The position numbers and the translations under genes were made by a program. 64,000 bases of DNA from Pseudeuparius sepicola (taxonomy: Eukaryota; Arthropoda; Insecta; Coleoptera; Anthribidae): the NCBI GenBank assembly GCA_963920635.1, contig OY987303.1, positions 58,304,278 to 58,368,277 of the forward strand, read 5' to 3'. Shown here in pieces: positions 1-12,000 of this stretch. Under the pieces are notes generated by a model. It was not told where the DNA came from, did not search any database, and saw nothing but the letters and a program-made list of their open reading frames with translations. Every line of letters starts with the position of its first letter. Position 1 is the stretch's first letter.

Positions 1-3000
1 GACGGTGGCCAGGGCGGCGGTTTCGGGGCGCGCCTGGTCGAAGTCGTCGCCGCCGTGCTCGATAACGAGGTGAGAATATTTAGGGTCGTTGCAGGTTGCT
101 ACGAGATATTTCTATCGCGTTTTGCAGGAGGACGAAGAGGGCCACCTGATAGCGCTGGCGATAATCCAGAGTTTGATGGCGAAGGCGCGGGAGCCGTTCC
201 TCGACCATTTCGCCCGTCTGGGTGTGTTCGCCAAGGTGAAGGCGTTGGCAGGTCCGCAAGAACAAGAGGAAAGTCAAGAAGAGTCACAGCAAGAAGGTGA
301 GATTGGATTGTTCTTAAAACATCTGCAGGAATTGGAGTAACTGAGAAGTAGGTCGTTTGCTCTCTTAAAGAAAATTGCAAATAAATTCGCCTTACTACAA
401 CTTGATTGAAGCTTATGAAAGATGCATTTTAAATTGTTGCTCAATAGGCCTCTTTCACAAGGTTAAGTAAATTGTATGAATGAAAAAGAAACATATTCGA
501 CACTTTTATGTCGCAGCAAGAAGGTGAGATAGGATTCTTTGTAAAATGTTTGCACAAATTAGCATAAATAGAAGTAGGTCATTTGCTCTCCTGAACAAAA
601 ATGCAAATAAATTCGCCTTATTATTATAGACTCATTGAAACTTACGAAAGATATGTCTTAAACTTATGCTCAAGGAGCCTTTTTCACATGGTTGGATGAA
701 ATAAATTGTATGATTGAAAAAGAATAACATGTTCGGAACATTTATATCTATATCCCACCAAGAAGGTAAGATTGGATACTTTTTAAAATTAGGGTAAATA
801 GAAGATAGGTCATTTGATCTCGTAAAGAAAATTGCAAATAGATTTATTAAAACTTACGAAAGATATATTTTCAACTTGTCCCTCAGTGGTCCTTTTTCAC
901 AAGGTTGAGTTAAGCAAATTACAACATATTCAGCACTTTTATGTCCAAGCTCGAAGGTGACATTGTTTTGTTTTTAAAATGCCTGCAAAAAATAGCATAA
1001 TTAAGAAGTAGGTCATTTGCTCTTCTAAAGAAAATTGCAAATAAATTCACCTTACCACACATTGAAAGAGGCATTTTAATAGGCCTTTTTCACAAGGTTA
1101 AGTAAATTGTATGAATGGAAAAGAAACATATTTGACACTTTTATGTCCCAGCAAGAAGGTGAGATAGGATTCTTTGTAAAATGTTTGCACAAATTAGCAT
1201 AAATAAGAAGTAGGTCATCTGCTCTCCTGAACCAAAATGCAAATAAATTCACCTTGTTATAGACCCATTGAAACTTACGAAAGATATGTCTTAAACTTAT
1301 GCTCAAGGAGCCTTTTTCACAAGGTTGGAGGAAATAAATTGTATGATTGAAAAAGAATAACATGTTCGGAACATTTATATCTATATCCCACCAAGAAGGT
1401 AAGATTGGATACTTTTTAAAATTAGGGTAAATAGAAGATAGGTCATTTGATCTCGTAAAGAAAATTGCAAATAGATTTATTAAAACTTACGAAAGATATA
1501 TTTTCAACTTGTCCCTCAGTGGTCCTTTTTCACAAGGTTGAGTTAAGCAAATTACAACATATTCAGCACTTTTATGTCCAAGCTCGAAGGTGACATTGTT
1601 TTGTTTTTAAAATGCCTGCACAAAATAGCATAAATAAGAAGTAGGTCATTTGCTCTTCTAAAGAAAATTGCAAATAAATTCACCTTACCACACATTGAAA
1701 GAGGCATTTTAATAGGCCTTTTTCACAAGGTTAAGTAAATTGTATGAATGGAAAAGAAACATATTTGACACTTTTATGTCCCAGCAAGAAGGTGAGATTG
1801 TTTTGTTTCTAAAATGTCTGCAAAAAATAGCGTAAATAAGAAGTAGGTCATTTGCTCTCCTGAGCGAAAATTCAAATAAATTCACCTTATTATAGACCTA
1901 TTGAAACTAATGAAAGATATGTCTTAAACTTATGCTCAATGAGCCTTTTTCACAAGGTTGGATTAAAGAAATTGTATGATTGAAAAAGAATAACATGTTC
2001 GGAACATTTATATCCCACCAAAAAGGTAAAATTTGATACTTTTTTAAATTAGGGTAAATAGAAGATAGGTCATTTGCTCTTCTAAAGAAAGTTGCAAATA
2101 AATTTATAAATTTATTAAAACTTACGAAAGATATATTTTAAATTTTTCCTCAGTGGTACATTTATGTCCCAGCAAGAAGGTAAGATTGGATTCTTTTTGA
2201 AAGTAGAGTAAATAGAAAGTAGGTTATTTGCTCTCTTAAAGAAAATTGCAAATAAATTTATTAAAACTTACGAAAGATATATTTTAAATTTTTCCTCAGT
2301 GGTACATTTATGTCCCAGCAAGAAGGTAAGATTGGATTCTTTTTGAAAGTAGGGTAAATAGAAAGTAGGTCATTTGCTCTCTTAAAGAAAATTGCAAATA
2401 AATTTATAAATCTATTAAAACTTACGAAAAATGTATTTTAAATTTTTCCTTAGTGGTCCTTTTTCACAAGGTTGGGTTGAGCAAATTCCAAAATTAAAAA
2501 ATAATAACATATTCAACACTTTTATGCCCCAGCTCGAAGGTGAGATTGTTTTGTTTCTAAAATGTCTGCAAAAAATAGCGTAAATAAGAAGTAGGTCATT
2601 TGCTCTCCTGAGCGAAAATTCAAATAAATTCACCTTATTATAGACCCATTGAAACTAATGAAAGATATGACTTAAACTTATGCTCAGTGAGCCTTTTTCA
2701 CAAGGTTGAGTTAAGTAAATTGTATGATTGAAAGAGAATAACATATTTGGTACATTTATGTCCCAGCAAGAAGGTAAGATTGGATTCTTTTTGAAATTAG
2801 GGTAAATAGAAAGTAGGTCATTTGCTCTCTTAAAGAAACTTGGAAATAAATTTATAAATTTTTTAAAACTTACGAAAAATATATTTTAAATTATTACTCA
2901 GTGGTCCTTTTTCACAAGGTTGGGTTGAGCACCTTCCACGATTAAAAAATAACATATTCGGCACTTTTATGCCCCAGCTCGAAGGTGAGATTGTTTTGTT

Positions 3001-6000
3001 TTTAACATGTCTGCAAAAAATAGCGTAAATAATAAGTAGGTCATTTGCTCTTCTAAAGTAAATTCCCTTTACTACAAACTAACGACTAATGATTTTTTTT
3101 GGGGAAAACAATATTTTTGACCATTATTTTCATCATTCATAGTACAATCAAAATAATATGCCTGTTTAAACATTATTAAAAGTTTCATAATCTTTCAAAA
3201 GAAGCATCAACAAAATGCAGATGACGAATTCTAGGAAGAAAACAACGCTTTAAAACGAAGCGTGAAAAAGGCCCAAAGGTGTCTCTACAAATATAGAACT
3301 ACCTTTCCCATTTTTTCTTTTGCTTCGGAGCGAATCAGCCAACCAAATTCACTCGAATCCTCCTTCCCGGCCCCCAGAACCGGAACAACAGGCGCCGCAG
3401 CAGCAGCCGAACCCGCCCGCGGGCCAGGCCGCCCAGCAGCCGGAAGACGCCCGGGAGATCTTGCCGGGCCGCGCCTACCACTGGCACGACTGGTCGATTT
3501 GCCGCGGCCGCGACTGCCTCTACCTGTGGTCGGACGCGGCGGCGCTCGAGCTGTCCAACGGGTCGAACGGGTGGTTCCGGTTCGTGCTCGACGGCAAGCT
3601 GGCGACCATGTACAGCAGCGGCAGCCCGGAAGGCGGGGCCGACACGACGGGTGAGCGGTGTGCCGCTTTCGAAAATGAAAGAAAAATGCCTCTGACGTCA
3701 CTAGTTGGGTTGCGAACATTCTTTTGTGACTAATAAAACAGGGAAAACGTATATTTTCAAGAGTGTTAAACAGGGAAAAGTCGGGAAATCGAATAATTCA
3801 TGCGAGAAACTTGCAAATACACCATGATGCAAATGAACTACTTTCCAAATTAGACTAAATAAGTTGTCAAATGTTCTATATTATTTACAAATTTGTGACT
3901 TCAGAGGTGTTGGTGGTTAACAAAAAGAAACTATATTGTTAAACTTTTGAGGAAGGATATACAGGATGATTTTTTTAGCTTAGTCTGTTTATTTGTTTTT
4001 CGTCCTTTCTTCTTAAGAGTTTTTAACAGTTATTTTTCTTTATTACCAGCTTATGGCATGTGCTTCTCTGTTTGTAAATATCCACTAGTCAATGATTTTA
4101 CATAAGTTATAATATAATATGCACATGGGTAGGAGATCAATATTTGAATCATGAAGATTTTAATATAAATATCTAAAGACAGAAAATATAGTAAAAAATA
4201 ATGTCGTTTTCATGTTTTATAATATTTTAATTTGAGTAATAAATATCTCAAGTAAATTCAGAATGTACTTGATTTCGATACGGTCAGTGTTTTTTTTTAA
4301 ATCTGCCCGATTTGTCAACGTTTTTTTTTTTAGTATGAAAGTATATTTTCTGTATTATAACTACTAGAGATGTTAAAACCAGATTTGTATAGTCTATGAT
4401 GCTCATTTGTTCATTAATTATTTTGCGTTAGTAGAATATGTTGTCAAATGCGTCATAAACAATTTTGTCAGATTAAGGGCAGTATAAAATACTCTATTTT
4501 AGAAAGAAACTGTTTTCACATCTCTAAATAATAATAATTATGAGCACTAACTGTTCCCAACTGTAAATATTACAAATAAATAAATGTCATGCTTTCCTCT
4601 TTTTGTTTTGCTATTTAGCTAATTGCATGTTTTTGCTTGTTTCTAACGTTTCAGCAATTATTATTACTCATTAGCTTTTGCGATATCGTCCAGTTTGACT
4701 AATAAGCTATTAAATGGGATGTTACAGTGAATTCCTTCACAAAAACTATCAAATAGATAATTTAAAATGGAACTTTGATTAATCATTGTTTGATCTTTGT
4801 AAATCCATTTCGTTTGTCGCTTGCCTCATTTTATTATGTCTTTAAAATGTAATTTGTTGATTTTTTGTTTTGGCATGAAACAAGGCAAAGGAAGGGCAGC
4901 CGATTCTCTGACAACAGAAGGTAAGTTGCTTATTTTCACATCTCGTCATTTTATCAAGTAAGTTTCGCAGAATGTCTCGTAAAAAAAATTAATACAGCTA
5001 CGTGCTTGGATAATCAAAACACGAAACTATCAAATTACTATGAAATTTAGTGTTTATTCCAAAATGTAGGTTAGGTTAGGTATGGACCAATCAAATTAAT
5101 TAAGATGTTTTTGTAAGCTGGTCTCAGTAGACTGTAAAACTTACTTGAACGTATGGGCATTGATTTTTTTCTTACTTTTCAGTTCTATAGCAGCGCATCT
5201 CCTTTTTTTTGTATGTAAATTCGAGCATTGTTTTTATTTGCCGAGCATCGCTAACAATTTTTTAAACGTTTCATGTCCATAGTTTTCGTTTCTTAACATA
5301 TCAGTAGAGTAGTTAGACAAAATGTACCTATTACTTCCGTTTAAATATAAAAAAATTAAGCGGGTTCTAATGTCTTAAGTAAAATCTATGTGTAGTTCAT
5401 ATGTCCCATTAAAATTTCTCTGCCGAAAAAGTTTCGATCTCCACTGCGGCCCCCGACATCTTCTCGCCGTTATCGTTCCCTCGACACCGCAAAACTAAAA
5501 TCCGGTATCGCCCGGTTTGCCGTCAGAAAACCGCGGCGAGTTCCTCGAGAAGCTGCAGCGGGCCCGCGCGGCCGTCCGGTCGTCGGCGTCGAGCCCGCCG
5601 GCGCCGGTCCTGTCGAAGCCCGGCCCCGCCCGGCTGGTCGTCGGCAACTGGTCGTTGACGTCGCGCCGCGACGGCGAGCTGCACGTCCACAACGCCGACG
5701 GCCAACAGCAGACGACGGTCCTGCGCGACGACCTGCCCGGGTTCGTGTTCGAGTCGAACAGGGGCACGAGGCACTCGTTCATCGCCGAGACCAGTCTAGG
5801 TGGGTTACTTTCTAGATAGAAACGGTTTCGGTACATTTGAGACGATTTCGCGATCCCCTATAGTTTATTGCCCAGCTTTTCGAAGGTGTCTGAACTAGCA
5901 ATGTGCTCAAGAGTATTACAGTTTTTTGTTGATAACAATATTTTTACCCCCACTCGGCATGGCTACTTGAAGGCGCGGTCTACGCAAACAGCGATTTCTC

Positions 6001-9000
6001 AATTTACCAAAGACATCCTCAATTTTCTTGAAAACAATGAAATGGCTTTGGGAATATTCTTAGATTTAACACAAGCATATGACTTGCTAAACAGAAGCAA
6101 TCGTGTTAAGAAACTTGAATTATATGGAGTAAACGGAATGGCAAACAAATGGCTAAAATCATATTTATCTGGGAGAGGGCAAAGAGTCCAAATAACAAAG
6201 AATGGCACTCCTTATAAATCAGACGTTATTTCAAACACCTTGGGACTAGCGCAGGGAAGCATAATTGGCCCTATACCCTTTAAAATTTATATAAATGATT
6301 TATCTAATAGTGTAATGGAAAACTTAGAAGGTGATGTCATTAATTTTGCAGACGACACAAATTGGTGCCAGAAATTTTGTTCGGTTAACCGATAAAGCAA
6401 ATCAAATTTATGCAAAAGCTGGAACATGGCTAACTCAGAACCAGGGACCCTTTAAAGTAAGGGGACCTAGCATTATACTTTCCAAAGTGAGGCCGTTTCT
6501 TTCCTCACTGTGACATGCTGGGTTCCCTTATTTTAAAGAGTCCCTGCTCAGAACAAACTAGCTCTAAATGAAAAGAAAACAAAAATAGTAATATTTGTTA
6601 CTGATAGGTCAAGAAAAGAACTTGATAAAATTAACTTGAGTTTGAGCGATACACCCATTTCTGAACATACCAAATTTTTAGGAATCTACATTTTGACAAA
6701 TCTTTGAATTGACACCATCATACTGAGGTGCTATCAAAAAAATTAAACAAAATCTGTATTGCAATAAGAACAACATCAAAGTACATGAATGAAACTACGT
6801 TAAGAATTTTATATTTTGCAAATTTTGAAAGTGTAGTTAAATATGGAATAATTTTCTGGGGAATGAGTCAAAATCTGGAAAAAATTTCTGTGGGCTTTAT
6901 TTGTTTGAGTCACTGATGTTCTTTTTTAGAAACTATGAAAAGTTTACAACAAATAATTTCAATCTAGCATATAACAAGAACACTAAACATCCTATACATC
7001 GACTAACATTAACTGAAAGAAACCCTTCATATATGTGTATAAGAATTTTCAATAAACTGTCAAACAATGTCAAAATACTGCAACAATTTAGACATTTTAG
7101 AGATAGTATAAAGAAATTGTTAATAGAATTGGAACCGTACCATCTTGATGAATATTTTAATGCAGATCTTCAAACAATTTCTTGTTTGCGGAGTTATTAC
7201 CTTGACGTCTCTTTTCGCTTAGTTTTAACCTGTATCAAACCATGTATATGTCAACCTATTTGAGAAGTAAAGTGTATTCTATTCTACTCGCTCGCCCCCA
7301 GGTCCCGAATTCTCTGCGGGATGGGGCTGCGGCGGGGGCGGCAAGAGGGGCGGCCGCCGCCTCCGGTCGAAGACGGAAGCGGCGAGGGCGAGGGCCCGCG
7401 CCCTGGCCAGGCAACTCTACGAGAAGTACTTCAGGACGGCGCAGGCCCAGCCGAGGGGGGTCGTCGCCAAGTTGGGCGCCATCGTCGCCCAGATCGAACG
7501 CGCGTGTCAGAAGCAGAGCGCTACGCAGCACGCCAACAATAGAGAAGGTAGTTTAGTCGTCGAATCTTCACGTCGGCCATCACTCCTTCGTTTTTATCTT
7601 CCAGCCGGCAATTCGTGGAGGGAGATGTTGCAGAACGCCCTAGACGACTTGACTCAAATCCTGCAACAGGACGGCGTCGTCAGCGCCTACGAACTGCACA
7701 GTTCCGGCCTGGTCCAAGCCCTGCTGTCCCTACTCTCGAAGAGTTACTGGGACCAAGGCCTCAAATCCAACAAGATGTCCAAGCACCAGAAACAGCGGGT
7801 GCAGGTCTTCAAGCAGTGCTTCAGGAACGACGAGACCAACTCGATATCGACGCTGATACAGAAGCTGATCGCCGTGTTGGAGAGCATCGAGAGGTTGCCG
7901 GTGTACCTGTACGATACGCCGGGCGCCGGCTACGGCCTGCAGATCCTGACCAGACGGCTGAGGTTCAAGCTGGAGAAGGCCCAGAGCGACGGCACGCTGA
8001 TCGACAGGACGGGCAGGGGGTTGAAGATGGAGCCGCTGGCCACCGTCGGCCAGTTGGAGCGCTACCTGCTGAAGATGGTGGCGAAACAGTGGTACGACTA
8101 CGACAGGGGCACGTTCCAGTTCCTGAGGAAGTTGAAGGACCCGAAATACCAGACGTTCAAGCTGGCGCACGACTTCGACGAGAACGGCATCATCTATTTC
8201 ATCGGTACGAACGGGAAGACGAGCAGCGAGTGGGTGAACCCGGCACAGGTTAGTGTTAAAAATGAGTTGCAAATACTGTTTCCTGTCAATTTTTCGCATT
8301 AAGGATGTGGTACATTTGAACTACTCTCGATAAACGTCTCCGATGTGACCTCGAAATCTAGAGTAGTTCAAATGTACCGCACCCTTGCGATAAACGTGAA
8401 ACACCTCAAATGCTACCTCAAAATTGAAACGCAAGCGTTAAAAATGAGTTCTAAATACTGTTTCCTGTCAACTTATACAAGTTTCACTGAAAGATATATA
8501 TATTTTTTCTCAGTATGGTCTGGTTACAGTAACCAGTTCGGATGGCAGGAATTTGCCGTATGGTCGTTGCGAAGATATTCTCTCTAGAGACAGCTCGGCA
8601 CTTAATTGTCACACAAACGATGATAAAAGGGCTTGGTTCAGTATAGATCTTGGATTGTCGGTGATTCCCACGGCGTACACTCTCAGGCATGCAAGGGGTT
8701 ATGGACGTTCGGCCCTAAGGAATTGGATGTTCCAGGTGAGATGATCTTCGGAAAAATGTTTCATTTTTTAAATGTTTTTTCATCACTTTTCAAAATCGAG
8801 AAAACAATCTTTGCGAACCCCTCGAACCTACCTTTAATTCAGTGTTTGATGCATTTAGGTTGTTGTTTGCTTCTTAAAATCAGGAAGCAAAATCTTAAGA
8901 GTGTTCTATAGTTGACGGTTATTGGATTGATTCAAAATTTCCTGCAAAGTAACTCATGTCAAATTCTCTCTCTTTTAGTTTTTATTTTCACATAAATGTT

Positions 9001-12000
9001 GCTAAGAAAATACCAATCACTTTTGAAGAAAATGAAACTTCACATTAAGGTTCTGGTACATTTGAACTACACCCAGTAAACACCTCAAAATATAGGAGTA
9101 GTTCAAATGTACCAACATATTTATAAAATCTAAATCTAAACTCTGAGGTTTTTTTTTCAAAACTTAATTGAGAAAACAGTAATTCATTGTGAATCACTCA
9201 AAAACTATCTTGGATTCACTGTCCGATATATCAAAGTTATCGTCTGCTTCTTAAAATAGGGAGGTCATCAAAACGAGTTTTTTTTGCAAATATTTTGTTT
9301 AATTCAAAATTCCGAGTAAAGTGGCAGTTCTGTCTCTTAAAGCTTTATTTTCATATAAACGTTCCTAAAATATTATGCTGGTCAATTTTGAATAAAATGA
9401 AAACACATTATGGGTTTGGTACATTTGAACTACTCCTGGTAAACACCTGCAAGGAGACATCAAATTCTGATGTTTCCTTTTCAAAATCCTAGATTTTGCG
9501 GATGCGTTTCAGGTGTTTACCAGGAGTAGTTCAAATGTACCAGATCCTTAATGTGGCAAAAACGCATGCAATCTTAAAAAAAAACTATGGAGAAAAGTTT
9601 ATTTTTTAATGTGTTTCGTTACTTTCCAAAATTGAGAAAATAATTATTGCGAACCACTTAAAGCTACCCTTAACTCAATGTTTGATTCGTCAAAAGTTGC
9701 ATTGTTTGCTTCCTAAAATGGGAAAACGAAATCTTAAGACTGTTCTATAGTCTGTGAGTTGTTATTAAAAACTATTTTTGTTTAAGGGGGCATTATCACA
9801 CATAGTGCCAACCCAAGTGTGTTTTTGGTGTTTGTTTTTAAAATTACTAGGTCTTTCAAAAAACCAATGCTCAACTCAAATACTACATTATATTGCGCAT
9901 ATTTGGACAAAAAATCAGCCAAATCTGATGTTTCGTTTGCGAAAACAATATACCTGAAATGTATTTTCTTCTTCTCTGATAAAAAATTACCAGAAACTAG
10001 GTATATTGTTTTTCTAAACGAGACGTCAGATTTGGCTGATTTTTTGTCCAAATATGCCCAATATAATGCAGTATTTGAGTTGGGCATTGGTTTTTGGAAA
10101 AACATAATGATTTTCAAAATAAACACAAAAAACTCACTTGGGTTGGTAGTATTTAATGCCATGTGTGTTTATGCCACCTTAATTCAAAATTTTCTTTATT
10201 TTCATAATATAAATGTTGCTTTGAAAATACCAGCCAATTTTGAATAAAATTAAAATTTGTGTGGTAGATGTGGTAGGTACATTTGAACCACTTCCGGTAA
10301 ACATCTCGCATGCGACATCAGAATTCTGGAGTAGTTCAAATGTACGTCATAGGAATAAATTACAATTACAATTCCCCATAATAATCTCTTTTGATTGTTA
10401 GGAATTTAAATAGATAAACAAATAAATAATTAAAATCTGTAAAATTGTTTGTTTCGTAATTTTTCTTTCATTTTTTATTTGTTCCTAGGTATCGAGGGAT
10501 GGTCAGAGCTGGATAACATTATATCAACATCAGCATGACATGAGTTTAAACGAGCCCGGTTCGACTGCCACCTGGCCAATAGAAGTCTCTCAGGAAGAAT
10601 ACCAGGTAAGAATTTTTTGAAGTTTGCATTGAAGTATTGGTTGGTTAGTAGATGATTGCCTATTTGATAATGATTACTTAAATACTGTTAATTTTCTTGT
10701 TTGTTAAAAAAAGTTTAATTCACTGCCACTGTTGCCGTTGCCGTGGAAATGTTTAATTGTTATTCTTAAAAAAATTAATGTGTTCATAATATAAGACACG
10801 TCTGGAGATTTTTTTCTTTAATACCGCCACCCAATCAAAGTATAACTACACCAAGAACGAAGAACGTCCTGTATTTCCCAAACGACCAAAAATATCAAGA
10901 AATAGCGTCCTACCCGGACCAACACAAATTAAAGACCTGTGCATAGCGCTGTTTCAAGCGATCGCCACTGGCGCCACACGACGAAACAAATTTACACGGT
11001 CGTTTAATGTTAAAACACCATTGTTGCAGAATCTTTTATAAAACTAAAACATGGAAATGTGTCTGTTACAGCGAATTTAATATCCAAAATAAAATAAAAT
11101 ATTTGTTTGTTATGTCCCTCTAATTTGACAAGTTCACATGGGATAGTTCCATACATTTTCTTAAGAAAAGTGAGTCTAAAAAGCAAGCAAGAGTATTTGG
11201 TACCTTTTGGTTTGAAATGAAGTCCATGGCTAGTTGTAGTGTAGGTAAGCATAAAACTCGTTAGATTTTTCAGTTACTTCTTTATATGGAGGACTATTGG
11301 TCCGCTTTGGAGCTATAAATAGAATTTTCTATTTTTATTCTTGCATAGGTTATAAAATCCTCTTCCAAAATAATATCTAGAATTTTCGCTTCTTCAGCTG
11401 GTTGATCAGATCATCCCATAATTCCAAAATAGTGTTTATTCTTCTGCAATTCACCTAATGGTCTGTGCAGTGTGCATACCATTTTCTTCATGTGCATGGA
11501 AATTTCATGTTATCACAAACAAATATACTTATAAAAGCTGTGTTAATAGGATAAAACTGCTAAATACTGGGCGCAAAGACAATTCGTTACCGTGAAAAGA
11601 AGGCAAATCGTAATAAAGCCGGATATTTAAAATTTGGGACATTTTAAATGTCAGTAACTGACATACCAATAACCACAGAATACCTGCCTGTAACCTATCA
11701 TATGTCGCCATTTTTTTCGTCGAGTGGCGCCACCTCAGTCCGTAAACAACAATGAAATATGACGTCATGCTCAGGTCTTTAATATAAGTTGTCCTCCTTT
11801 TGACTTTTCGCACAAGTGAATTTGAAGTGAAATGAACATGAAGTGATCTGATAGTGAAATGAATTTTTATTGGTAAATGGAACAGTGTACGACCACGACC
11901 ACGTTATCTATAATCTAACCCGTGAATGAATTTTTCAATGTTTTTCACCACGTTAACCCCAGAAACACACAAATTACATAAAAATCGATTTGCTGCGTAA

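Noticed and set aside
297..3060. CRISPR-like array
   Set aside because: Units are long, diverged and lack the constant repeat/unique spacer pattern; eukaryotic intron.
5069..5090. ggttaggttagg resembling the insect telomere repeat TTAGG
   Set aside because: Only two units in an intron; no array.
7730..8299. Minus-strand open frame of 189 codons and plus-strand frame 7615-8253
   Set aside because: Both overlap HECTD1 exon 7605-8248, whose own frame matches vertebrate HECTD1.
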